Source: Cristatella mucedo
Lineage: Eukaryota; Bryozoa; Phylactolaemata; Cristatellidae
Length of the DNA stretch: 64,000 bases
NCBI GenBank assembly: GCA_009760855.2
Contig: WPIO01000071.1
Span: 871,001-935,000, forward strand
Reading direction: 5' to 3'
The translations under genes and the position numbers were made by a program. Under the pieces are notes generated by a model that was not told the origin of the DNA, ran no database searches, and was given only the letters and a program-made list of their open reading frames with translations. Shown here one piece after another: positions 1 to 13,140 of the stretch; position 1 is the first letter of the stretch; every line of letters begins with the position of its first letter.

Positions 1-149
1 GTCACCAGCAGTGCAAAGGGTGGTACAGACATACCAACGGTCCACCCGGCGATGGCCGTCACAGGAACCGCATCAGTGGTCTCGCGATTCAGTAGGTGCG
101 GCGATAATGGACTCGCTATTTACCACGGCCCCGGCGGCAGCAATTTATC

Positions 150-1236
150 AATACATCATGTACCTTTGCCTTGATCCCTCCCAGCCTTCGAGCACCTTGA
201 ACTCTCTTAACTCACTTGCTGCATGTATTGATGGCATCAGCACATGGATGGCAGCAAGTTTTCTAAAACTACATATGATAAAACTAATTTACTAGTTATT
301 GGCAAACCCAGTGTGATTCACAAATTGGAAAAGCTGACGCTCAAAATGGGCTCTGCCAGCATATCTCCCGTTGAATCAGCTCGAAATCTAGGTTTCATGT
401 TCAAAAGCGACCTCTCGTTAGACGACCATCTCAGCTCCACAGTCAAGTCTGCCTACTTTCAGCTACATAACATTGCTAAAAATCGGGCTTGTTTAGATAC
501 AGATACCACGTCTGCGTTGTTCCATGCATTCGTGACATCCTGTCTCGACTTTTGCAACTCACTGCTTGCTGGCCTACCAGCACGTGCGATCAGGCGATTG
601 CAGCTGTTGCAAAACTCCGCAGCTAGGCTTGTCTTGAGTGGCACAGCTGCCATATCACACCACTTCTGGCCGACCTGCACTGGCTACCAGTCAAGCAACG
701 GATTGACTTCAAGGATTGGTCGCTTACTTTTAGGTCCCTTCATTATATGGCTCCAGCCTATCTCTCAGATATACTACCCCATCAGGCCAAGCATCGTACC
801 ACACGCTTTTTGGAATCCTACAGTCTACCAATCCCCTCGTACAAGCCCCAAATCCGTTGGAGACCGTGCATTTAGTTCGTATGCTCCCAAAGCCTGGAAC
901 TCCCTCCCGACTTGCGTCAGAGCATCTCCTGACTTGACCACATTTAAAAAGAACCTAAAACACACCTATTTAGGACAGCATTTAGTGGGTCCCTGTGATT
1001 CGTCCTTCATGTGCTTATGCGTGCTGACACTGCACGCTGCCACTAACCACAATTTCATGCTGACCCTGTGTATGTCACCCCTAACCATGTTATTCATTGT
1101 GTTTTCTATCAAGCATGATATTACTCACCATTAAATTGCATTTCCCTCTGCAGCTAATTTAAAGCAACTAGAAAGAGATTGACTTCTCCGAGGGCGCTTT
1201 ATCAAGAAGATTAACATTATTATTATTATTATTAGA
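150..1236 (+). mobile_element. LINE fragment, 5'-truncated
   Basis: Non-LTR retrotransposon 3' part. It encodes the end of a reverse transcriptase ORF with frameshifts (LAGLPARAIRRLQLLQNSAA, then [19 protein letters not shown]), a 3' UTR and an ATT tail at 1216-1235. The protein style fits the CR1/L2-like LINE group, an inference without a database search. It is a dead copy. Confidence 0.85.
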
Positions 1237-1336
1237 GTGCCCCTGTAATATCCAGCAGAGCTACGGAGCGTATTTAATCGCTCGTACTGCGACCTCTACC
1301 ACTTATGCAGCTACAGAGTATAATATAATATAATAC

Positions 1337-1468
<132 letters not shown>

Positions 1469-1539
1469 CTGCCTGTTTCCGTGGCCGTACCTTTATCAAG
1501 TGAATCGTTATTGTTATTATTATTGACAAGATTGGAAGG

Positions 1540-1780
1540 GCGAGCGAGCGTGTACCGCGGCAATGCGAATCTCTCAGTCTGCGGATAAAGAATAAACCTG
1601 CCACGCTTGGCTTATTCTTCTGACATCGCAACATAGGAACGGAAGAGTGACGCCAGAGCGTTGCCAGGGAATTTACTTGGCATTTAACCGTTTTTCCGAG
1701 TCCGCTCATGAGCTGAATATATTCGTCCGAACGCGAAGCAGGCGCGAGTTTGCTCCACACGTGTAGCTGCTGCAGCTGCA

Positions 1781-1833
<53 letters not shown>

Positions 1834-1834
1834 A

Positions 1835-1907
<73 letters not shown>

Positions 1908-2116
1908 GCCCGTACAAGTGACCGCATCCAAGTTGCCAGGGTCGCGGCACCGCGGGCAGCTCCGCCGCTGCTGCCGCGTCCCTGGCAACTCGCGCATGGC
2001 TGACTATCGGCGCTCATTAAATGTCCTGGCCGCATAGGATCGCTCTTGCGAGCGAGTAGGTTTCCTGAATTTGCACGGTCAGATCGTCAGGTCAAGGCCT
2101 CTCCACGCTTCCCGAG
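1540..2116. other. Gene 1 3' flank, shared with other units
   Basis: Segments such as AGCGTGTACCGCGG, CGAACGCGAAGC and ATGGCTGACTATCGG recur near 51.3 kb, 55.9 kb, 43.3 kb and 60.5-60.8 kb. This is the common 3' flank of the duplicated gene units; no further exon is supported. Confidence 0.6.
1768..1905. repeat. Long CTG/CAG trinucleotide tract
   Basis: About 45 CTG units with CAG interruptions, 210-350 bp beyond the gene 1 stop codon, so CAG in the sense of gene 1 (possible 3' UTR). The polyQ, polyA and polyS reading frames through it are artefacts of the repeat. Confidence 0.9.
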
Positions 2117-2448
2117 CTAGATTGAGCGACTTCGACGCGCTGCGACTGCCAGCCGAACTGGCGACGTCACGCGCTTTTCACCGGCCGCTTGTCTCCGCGG
2201 CTGCTGCTGCTGCAGCGGCTGACGCGCCGTCGGTGCTGTAGTCGCTGCCGTCGCCGGCGTCCTCGTCGACGTCGTAGCGACAGCTCTCGGCGTCGTACGG
2301 GAAGCCGAGGCGGCGGCGGCGGCGGCAGTCGAGCAGACGCCGCAAGCCTTCGGGCAGTGCTGCTGCATGTAGGCCTCGTAGTGCTTCGAGACGCAGTGGC
2401 CGCGCTCACGCCAATAGTCGCAGTGAGTCTCCGTGTCCTGGCAGCGAG
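2117..2448 (-). CDS. Gene 1 exon 11: ShKT-C and C-terminal tail
   Basis: Terminal exon: acceptor GCTGCAG|CTCGC, six-Cys ShKT including [10 protein letters not shown] and [12 protein letters not shown], then about 70 residues rich in Ala, Thr, Arg and Gln, ending in TAG at 2117-2119. The tail is much longer than in genes 3 and 4, which stop after QQQ. Confidence 0.85.
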
Positions 2449-3247
2449 CTGCAGCGAACGGAGCGCGCGCGTACCGCTGACGGCCTTCCGCCTCGGCCTC
2501 GCCGGCGCCGCGTCGCGTGCCCTTGCTTCGTACGCGGAATAACTACCGGTGGTGTATATAACCTAACACATATATATATATATATTATAATATATATATA
2601 TTATAATATATATATATATAACTGCCGGCGGTGTATACAATAATAATATTATTATTATTATCAATATTAATGCACTTGATAAAGCGCCCTCAGAGAACTT
2701 AATCTCTTTCTAGGCGCTTTACATTTGCTGCAAAGTGAAATGCAATTGAATGATAAGTAAAATCTTGCTTGATAAACAAACAAAATGAATAATATGGTTA
2801 GAGGTGACATGCACAGGGTCAGCATGCAAATGTGGTTAGTGGCAGCATGCACAGTGTCAGCACGCATGAGCACATCAAGGACGAATCACAGGGACCCACT
2901 AAATGCTGTCCTAAATAGGTGTGTTTTTAACTCCTTTTAAACATGGTCAGGTCAGGGGATGTTCTGACGCAGGTCGGGAGGGAGTTTCAGGCTGTGTGAG
3001 CATACGAACTAAATGCACGGTCTCCAAATGATTTAAGGTTTGTACGAGGTATTTGTAGACTGTTGGATTCCAAAAAGCGGGTGGTACGATGCTTGGCCTG
3101 ATGGGGTAGTATATCTGAGAGATAGGCTGGAGCCATAGAACGAAGTGACCTAAAAGTGAGCGACAAAACCTTGATGTCAATCCGTTGCTTGACTTTTAGC
3201 CAGTGCATGTCGGCGATAAGTGGAGTAATGTGGCAACTGTATAATAT

Positions 3248-3288
<41 letters not shown>

Positions 3289-6200
3289 GCGGCGCTTGCG
3301 GCGGCAGAGGACGAACTACCGCGAGTGCACCGCCGAGAACGCGAATACCTGCAGCTGCCACTGTCGCGGTCGCACCGTAGCACGAGCGGCAGGACGCAGC
3401 GCAGTGGGCGAGCATGTAACGGGAATTGGTGCGGCAGTCGCCGCGTCGAGCCCAGGCGCTGCACTTGGCGTTCGCGTCGTGACACGGTCGCCGCCTGGCG
3501 ACAGTGGCTTCGACGACCGCCGTCACCAGACGACTGGCGGCAGACGACGGCGGCGTCTGCTGAGGCCGAGCAGTGGACGACTTCGTTAGTCCGGCGGCGG
3601 CGGTTCGCAGCAGCGGCCTCGGGGAAGGTTGGTCGTCGTTCAAATCTCGCAGCGAACTTTGCCTGCCGGGCAGCAGGACGGCCGTCGTCGTTGTCACTGC
3701 CCGCCACCAGGAGGCGCGCCCTATCAGAGCGGATGTGACGCGAGCGGTGCTAGGCGCTTGGAACAGCGACTCGTAGCGAAGAGACAAGCGAAAAGGCGAG
3801 TCGCTTAAGCCCTATCGCAGTCCTTGGCTCCTGGCGACTAGGAAAGCTGGCGAGCTCTGTAAAAAAAAGGGAGCACGTGACTGACCAGTCACGTGCTCCC
3901 CTTTCGCGCCCATCCAGCGGTCGTCATTTTGCCGCTGAGTTGCGAGCGATGGCTAGTCAGCGCGTGCTGCGGTAGAACGATTGCGAATTTATTTTCATTT
4001 TACTTAAGTTGATTCACCAGTGTTTCACCGCCACAGCCGATTTCAGCTAAATGACTCAATCTCATTCAGTCGTATAGTAAGCTTGCTAAGCTAAGACAAC
4101 TTAATCTCTATCTAGACGCTTCACACGCATACGCCACAATGCAGTAGCCCACGACCTACCTCAGCCACAGAAATGCATGAGCCGTGACCTTGGTCATCAA
4201 AAGCGAACCCCTTGACCCCTTCGCCAAACCACTCATCCGGTCGCCGAGCGTTCCAAGAGAAATTTAAGGTTCACCGATCGTCTCGCTAGATCGTCTCTCT
4301 AGATCGTCTACCGATCGTCTAGCCATAAAGCACGGTGAAAGACAGTGAAAGTTGGTGAAAGAATCTTCCGTCGGATCTTACGCGCAGAGTGCACGGTCTG
4401 ATAAATCTATGCAAATTCTACACCGCTCTCGGCAGTCACGTTCCTTCGAAAGCAGGCACGTGCCGTGTCACGTCCCCCCCCTTCGAAATGACATGGGGGT
4501 TCGAACGTAGAGCGCTCTCTTGCTGAGGCTCTGCCTTTGCCGTCTTGCCGTTTCAGCAATGGAATCTGTGGAATGCACTGTGCAACTCAAAAAAGGTTCA
4601 GCAGCCACTTTCAAGCAGAGATTTCGGGGCGCCAGCGCTTGCTTAGCAACCTTGAACAGCCTTGAGCCTCGCTTTCAGAAAGCAGGGCTCGCTCGCGCAC
4701 GTGCACCTACCCGAGCAGAGGTTGCACGAAGCGGCGCAGTGGGCGGACATGTAGGCGACGTACTGGCCGCTGGAGCAGCGGCCCAGTTTTGCCCACTGTG
4801 CGCACCAGTAGCTATCGTCAGCACACGGCAACCGCTCCATCGATGCTGGCCGGGCGGTGGTGGTCGCATTTTGACCTACAGTCGAGAAAACAGTAGAATG
4901 CCGCCCAGGAATTCCGTATTTCATTCCGGAAACTCTAATCGGCCTAGAAATAGTGAACTCGGCACGCCGATACGGTGACGCTAGTGCTAGCTGCATACCA
5001 GCCACCCGCCGCCCGCTCCCGGCTCGTGGCTGTGCGCATTCGCGTTTGCAGCTGCCACGAAACCGCTAGTCGGTGGGCGGCGTTTTAGACAGGTTGACAC
5101 TCGTACGCTCATATGAGTCATTGATGTGTGCATGCGTAGGAAGAGACGGCGGCGCTGTACTGCCTTAATATATCTTTGTAAATAGAAAAACTGCATTAAG
5201 ATTTTCACTTCTATGTGGATGACTCTCAGTTGTACCTTAGCTTTGATCTGTCTCAGCCCTCGAGCACGTCGAATTCTGATAACTCCCTTGCAGCATCTAT
5301 TGATGACATCAGCACATGGATGGCAGCAAATTTTCTCAAAATGAGTGATGATAAAACTAACTTACTAGTTATGGGCAAACCATGTGTGATTCAGAAATTG
5401 GAAAGGCTAACGCTCAAAATCGGCTCTGCCAGCATATCTCCTGTTGAATCAGCTCGAAATCTAGGTGTCATGTTCCAAAGCTACCTCCCGTTAGACGACC
5501 ACATCAGCTCCACAATCAAGCCTGCAAACTTTCAGCTACACATCATTGCTAAAATTCGGGCTTGTTTACTACTAATGTACTTGATAAAGCGCCCTCAGAG
5601 AACTCAATCTCTTTCTAGGCGTTTTACATTTGCTAGACAGGGATACCGCATCTAAGTTGGTCCATGCATTTGTGACATCCCGTCTTGACTTCTGTAACTC
5701 ACTGCTTGCTGGTCTACCAGCATGTGCAATCAGGCGCTTACAGATAGTGCAAAACTTTGCAGCTAAGCTTGTCTGTCGTGAGCTTTGCAGTTGCCACATC
5801 AGACCACTTCTCGCCGACCTGCCCTGGCTACCAGTCAAGCAACGCATCGACATCAAAGTTTTGTCGCTCACTTTTAGGTCACTTCATTCTTTGGCTCTAG
5901 CCTATCTCTCAGATCTACTCCCCCACCAGGCCAAGCATAGTACCATCCGCTTTTCAGAATCAAACTGTTTACCTATACCTCGCACAAAACCTCGAATCCT
6001 TAGGAGACCGTGCCTTTAGTTCTTATGCTGCCAAAGCCGGGACCTCACTCCCAACTTCCGTCATGACATCCACTAACTGGACCACATTTAAAAAGAAATT
6101 AAAAAACTCACCTATTTATGACAGCATTTAGTGGTTCCCTGCGATTCGTCCTTTTCTGTGTCTATTCGTGCTGGCACTTTTGCAAGCTGCCACTAACCGC

Positions 6201-6749
6201 ACTTGCATGCTGACCCTGTGTATGTCACCCCTAAAACATGATATTGGTGTTGTTTATCGAGTATGATACCACTTACTATTCGACCGTGTTTCCTTTGCAG
6301 CAAATTTAAAGTTCCTAGAGAGATTTATTTCTCTGAGGGTGCTTTTCTCAAGTGTGTAACTATTGTTGTTATTAATGTATAACTATAAATATAAATATAT
6401 TATGTGGCCATAATTATAAATATAATATATTATATAAAATTTAATAAATATATATATATGTATATATGCATATAAATTTAATGTTAGCTATATAATAACA
6501 TGCATCGCAGGCTATGTTAAATTGAGATAATCAAACTCGTTAGAACCGTTGAGTGGGCGGCTCCAGAGACAGTAGAGTATCATCGAGACTCCTAGTTTAA
6601 CCATTGCGTATTTTATTCCTGTGAATTTCTAATTGTAGCTAATTCTCTTAATCAAAGATAAATCTGCATCTCGCTAACCTTGCAGGTGTCGATTGTACAC
6701 TACCTCGCCACTGGCTGCCCTCAGCTGCTAGCTTTCGGCTTCGGCTACG

Positions 6750-6790
<41 letters not shown>

Positions 6791-9700
6791 GACACAGGCC
6801 TACGTGTAGGCGTGAAGATGAGCAAACATTACAGCACACCCATGACCGGCGGCACGCAGTCAGCTCACACCAGCCTGTTCTCACACTGCGCATGTGCTGT
6901 AAGAAGCGAAGTGAAGTGCAGGCTATAGCGGCCTGCGAAGCGTGACCGGAAGTGGCCCGCCACACGGCAGATCGAGAATACTTGGTCTTTAGAGGGCAAA
7001 AGATGACTTCTTTAAGAGACTGGTGCTGCTTGCTGCACCGGCTTCACATCTTGCGAGCTGCAAACATGACTAGCCAACGCTGAACTAGTCTCATCTGGTT
7101 CAAAGGTTGAAACGGCTGCTGCCACCATGACGACAATCCTAAATTTTGAACAGCAAATGGTGAAAGTGAAAATGAAGCACCTCTTTACATTCTTAACTTT
7201 CCTTTATAAAAAAAACTATTGGCATGCAGTGAGCATTCACGTAGCAAGAACTTGCGACGACGAGGCTACATGCAGCGGGGGGAATATATTACGATGCTGG
7301 AAGCTGCGGCCCAACTACGGGTCTAGGTCTTTGCCGGAAGGACATAATCACAATTCCAAGTCCGTCACCGGAAGGTCTGTCAGTAAATCGTTGCTCGCAA
7401 GCCTAAATGATGATTCGTGCACTTTCAGCCACGTTACTACGCTCAGCAGGCTGCGGCTGAGACTTACCGGAACACTTAATTACTGGCTGGGCATCGTCTC
7501 CCGAAGGGCACCAGCAGGCGCAGTCCGGTCCGACGAAGCCTTCTCCGGGGCACTGCCTTACGGGACAGTTGCTTTTCGCTTCGAAATAGAAATAAAATGA
7601 CGACTAAAACTTGCCATTAGAGTATCGTGACAGGCAACGGCGGCACATCGTGCATTTACATCGTCGCAAGCAACGCGATTGCTGAGATGCCATGAGTATG
7701 ACGCTCGCTGAGCGATGTTATTCATCGATTTCCGTCGATCTCGAGCCCTAGCTACCGTCAGTGCCTACGGTTGGCTGTCAACAAAAATCCGCGTCTATCG
7801 AACGAAAACAATTGGAAAATAGATTTCCGACTGACAAATTTCTCTCTCTTGCCCCATCCATGTGTCTTTGCTTGTACTCGCCTTTTACAGCCAGCGCTCG
7901 GCACTGCTTCCCAGCGAGAGCGAAGCAAGCTTTGCTGTGCTTCCGGTGCTTCGCTGTGTTTCGCAGTGCTCGCAATGAACGCGCACCGACCATCCCTCCG
8001 ATTGCTGGAGATCGCGAGCCAACAAGCGAGAATTGTCGGCTGCCACCACGAAAATGATGGGAGCAGCGACCGCCGGAATTCTCGCGAGTTGGCGTCATTG
8101 GGCGCCAGCCCACGCTACTGTGCTGTCACTGACCTGCGCATGCGTACATCTTGTTGACCAGCTTTATGTCTCTGAAGCTGAAGCCGCTGCGTTGGCCGAT
8201 GCGCTGCTGGAACGCTGGGTCTCTCGTCAGAATCGTCCGCTGCCCGTTTTTTGAAAAAGACTATGGAAACCAATTGGCGCGCGCATGAGCGCCGCCTGCC
8301 GGAGGAACGCGAACGAGGCGCCGAAGTCACAGCAGCTCTCAGCCCGTTTCGGCCGCGTGAGCGCGCTCGGCGGCGCTGCGAGCTCACGAATTCTCCGTAG
8401 TGCATGACGCTCAGGTAGTCGTACGGCACGCCGCAGGAGTTCACCTCGGCCTCAGTGTACCGTTGAAAATTGTAGCGCAAGTTGTCAACGACGTTCTCGT
8501 CTACAATCCCGACAAAGTCATTGCGATCGGGCCGCGTCTGCTCGTGGTGGAATCCGATGGCGTGGCCGAGCTCGTGTACGATGACGCCTTTCTGTTGGAG
8601 AGGACAGACAGCGGAAACGCACCGTAAAGCTCGCGGATCCGCCAGAGGGCACTTTTGATAGCACACGTGTAACCGCCATATTGGCCTCAGCCTGACTGGG
8701 AGCCGGCGGTCGTCTCTCCTATGATTGGTCGCTCACATGGGATAGAGAGGCCATCGAGAGAGTGTAGCGGCCATTGGCCGCCCAAATTGACCTTGACCTT
8801 TTCTGAGCGACCGATGCTGTCGCCGACATTGCAGCTGCTCGGCCTGGAGCAGCGCCCATTCACTGCCACCGGCCAATCAACGAGCAGGCTCAGCTGAAGT
8901 ATGCGACAGTCGCCTCGGCACTACCACAGCTAGTGAAAGATTTGGCTGGCTGACCACACGACTGATGGCTTCTTTGGAGCACTCCCTTTTCTCACTCGCT
9001 GTTCATAATCTGCTGACGTGTTAAATGAAGACTTCGTGTAGATACCGACAGCTCGTTGACCCAGTGCATATCTGCACAAGAGGACCTCTCAATGAGCATG
9101 GCTTTGCCAATACTACGAATATCTCAAATGAGACTGCCAGTAATTGACAGTTATCCGAATATCAACGCACCGCTATCGAGCATTGAAGAATTATGGTGAG
9201 TCCATTTTTACTAGTCTTTTATTTTCGCTATCCAACCTGTTGCATCGACGTGCAGCTACCGTTTCCTTCGCATACCCTGCCGTTACCCGGTCCCATTTTT
9301 GGCTATGGGTACCGCTAATAATAGCCATTCATCTTTAGCCCCAATTCATTAAGGACTGCTTTATCAGACAGTCTGTCTGGCGCGCCTCGTTTTAGCTTGC
9401 CAAGTTAGTTATTTGGACAGTTATGAACGCACAGCCAGCCCCCGACTTGCGAAATAGACAGGGAGCGGAAAACCAAAGCTGTCGTAAGTTTAATTTTTGT
9501 AACTCGAGAGCTTTAGACGATACATTCTGCTACGATGAGTTCTGACGAACACATAAAAAGCTAACGAATAAAATTTGTTTACAAATACACAGAAAATAAT
9601 AAGTAAATAGGAACTAGTAAATAAGATTATGTTTTCGTGGCAGGTGAGGCGCTACTTTTGCTTTAACAGCCATCTCGAAAAATAAGTGCAAAATGTAATA

Positions 9701-12700
9701 AGGAAGGAAATGGTAATAATAAAGTCATAAAATATCGAACGGTAAAATCGCATCACGCAACACGAGAACGCACGATATCACTCCAAATACGTCTTACCTC
9801 TAGCACGTCCCTAGGCAAGAGAGAGCCCTCAGTACCCATAATGCATAGCTGTCAGATAGCATTTCCTTACTACTGTTTTCTGTCCTGTCAAACCGATTAA
9901 CTGAGTATTAGTGAACCATCTGCTTCGCTATGTGCTTGGAGGCTCCGCTGAGACGAGTGGTTACGGCGAGATACATTGGTTATATTAGTTAAATTAGTTG
10001 TACTAGATATATTGCATTTAGTTCGTATGCTCCCACAGCCTGGAACTCCCTCCCGACCTGCGTCAGAACATCCCCTGACCTGACCACATTTAAAAGGAAC
10101 CTAAAAACACACCTATTTAGGACAGCATTTAGTGGGTCCCTGTGATTCGTCCTAGATGTGCTTATGCGTGCTGACACTGTGCATGCTGCCACTAACCACA
10201 TTTGCATGCTGACCCTGTGCATGTCACCCCTAACCATATTATTCATTTTGTTTGTTTTTCAAGCAAGATTTTACTTACCATTCAATTGCATTTCACTTTG
10301 CAGCAAATATAAAGCGCCTAGAGAGAGATTAAGTTCTCTGAGGGCGCTTTATTAAGTGAATTATTATTATTATCATTATTATTATTAGGATTGGGATTAG
10401 TGTGTCAATAATTGTGAGTCGTGAGCTCGTATTTAGGAGTGGGCCCTCCCTTACTCTGGACTGGCATAAGCCGCTTTGGATTGAGTTAAGTTTCGTTAGG
10501 GATGTCCAAACTGCACTCCAATTTATTTATTTTTGCTCGCTTTCTGCTACCCTTTGAGAGCTACGGTGCACCGCCAAATCGATTTAGTACGACAGCTCGT
10601 ACAAGTGTTGAAGAGTGATCTGCGTCGCCCATTTCGCTACGTTCGGCCTAAGAGCAATTTCGAAGCACGGTTTCAACGCCTCAGACGCCCGATAGTGCGC
10701 CCGATAGTCGAGCGGCAGCGGCTGAGCGGCCTGAGGCCGAGGCGCGCGCTCGAGAGCCGATAGCCAAGCAATAGAGGCTGACGCAAGGGCCATCGAGGCG
10801 CTCGAGAGCTCTCTCACCGTTCTGCAGCCTCTGGCCAGCGACACTTTCTGTGCGCCGCCCACTCGACCGACGTAGGAGTAGCAGCCGCCTCCGTCCACGA
10901 CGCTAAGGTTGTCGACGTCCGACGCTGTCGCCTCGCGGAATCGGACGCACGTGTACCTGTGGTATTCGTTCAGCGCTTCCCGGAACTTCTGGAGATCTTG
11001 CTCGGCTACAGGCAGCGAGATAGCTCTTTGGCGTTACAAGATGAGCACGCCATCCTGAGCGACAGCAGTGCTCGCCCGGCGCCAATTGCCAACCCGTCGC
11101 CGCCTCTGCCGAGGGTCACGTGACGTGACCATGTGACGCGACTGCTTACGAAAAGGAACTACGATCTGGTAGGGAATGCTGGCGTTCGCCCAGTTCGATT
11201 CGCGAGCAGCTTTCCTTCTCTGTCGTCTGCTGATGTTCTCTCTTTCGCTGAAACACGAATCAGATTGTCGCGGGCGCAAGGCAAGGCCCTTCACAGCTGT
11301 TGTTTCGGCGCGGTTATTTCAAAGGCAGCGCCGAGCCGTCGTCTTTCTAATCGCACGTGCAATGCGTGGAAAACAGATCTAATCGTCATATTGCACAGCG
11401 AGAGTGTGCAAGCACTGCTGTTATTACTGTTAGTGCTACTACCTCATCATTGACTCCCAGACGTCCGCCTTAAAGAGCATGTCCATCTCGACGCGAACCA
11501 CGTTGGCGTCCTCCATTAGCTCGAATACCCTGGCTGCAGCGAATGAACGACTCGCTGTAGGCGCTCGCCACACATTTTTTGCTCGTCACGCCGTCCGAGA
11601 GACGCTAATAAGCACGTCTCGCCGATCCAATAAAAAATTACGCTTTCTCATCGTAGATTCGAGCGTGCGGAGCGATCTAGCTTCCTCAAGTACTTCCAGC
11701 TCTAGAGGGAAACTTGAAGCACGCTCCACAAAGCAGGTGCTCGTCTTTAAAGACTATCTTCGGAGATCCTGTGGCATAAGCAACGTGCCTGGATGGACAT
11801 GAGATTTCTCTTAGGGTGCCATGCAAATTAATTCTAGCAATTATTTTTTTTATTATCTACGAGCTCGAGCCTCGAAGGTCATTGGACGGTAGGTCATTAG
11901 CCAATTGGGGCCTCGGTTGCCGTGGATGTAAGGTACTCGCTCTTCGAAATCGCGGTCTTTTGTTGGAGTCCTGCAGTTTTCCATCCCTCATTGCCGACTG
12001 CAAGTGGCGGTGGTAGCCTTTAAAGCTCTTCCACAGCTATGCGAATCAATCTGTTAAATAAGCCAATAGGGGATTACGTTTAGGTTAATAGCTATGTTCA
12101 ATATCATAATATTATAACCCCCTGCCCCCCCCCCCGCCAGGGAATCAGCCTGGGTCGAGTGACCTCACAACTTGGCGCTCGTTTCGAAAAGACGCTCTGC
12201 CATCTTAGCGCGATTTTACAGCAGCTGTGAGTCTCCTGCACTGGGCGGCTACTGTCGGGGCCATCGACAGGCGGGTGCATGCCGCCCGCATCGCAGCAGC
12301 TGCACTTCGCGCCGCCGTGTGGGCGTGCACTACTCACACGACTCGGACGCCGCCATTATCGCCTGATCCATCGTCATTGCTCTTCCGTCTACCAGCACTG
12401 CTTCCGTTGAGCCGTGAGAAGTCTGAGCACCCATGCAAGTAAAGGAAATGCAAGCCGACTTCGAGCAAGCGGCTCGAGCTATTTCTAACTTGAAGATCTG
12501 CTTCCGGCGGAAATGCGAGCTTACTTCGAGCGAGCAGCTCGAGGTCTTTCGAATTCAGCGCAGACGAGAGACTGCGACGCAGACGCGAACGCGACACGGA
12601 GAAAAAGCAGTTTGCCTCAGCGTGCCGTCGATATCGACATCGCATTCAAAAGTCGATTGACTGGTGTCTCTAGTTGATCTGACTAGTGACACTGTCGCCA

Positions 12701-13053
12701 CTACATAGCATCGCTGGCCATGTAGGTCGGAGCCGTCTGTGAATCCACTTATTGATATCGCGCCTAGTGCACCACGTGGCAGCAACTATGACCGGAATGT
12801 CGTATGCCCAGACGGTGAGTCTGGATCTAGCAGCTGATTGATGCAAATGTAAAGCGCCTAGAAAGAGATTGAGTTCCCTGAGGGCGCTTTATCAAGTGCA
12901 TTATTATTATTAGTAGTAGTAGTAGTATTGATCAGCTGATCAGCTGTTGACTGCGATCTCCTACTTAAGCGATTGAGAGCGACGATCCATCTGCTGCTGA
13001 CGAACAAGCTTTGTTCAAATCACACTCGTGCGATCGTGCTCAATCCGTGTGTG

Positions 13054-13085
<32 letters not shown>

Positions 13086-13104
13086 TTCGTGCGTGCGTGC
13101 GTGA

Positions 13105-13140
<36 letters not shown>

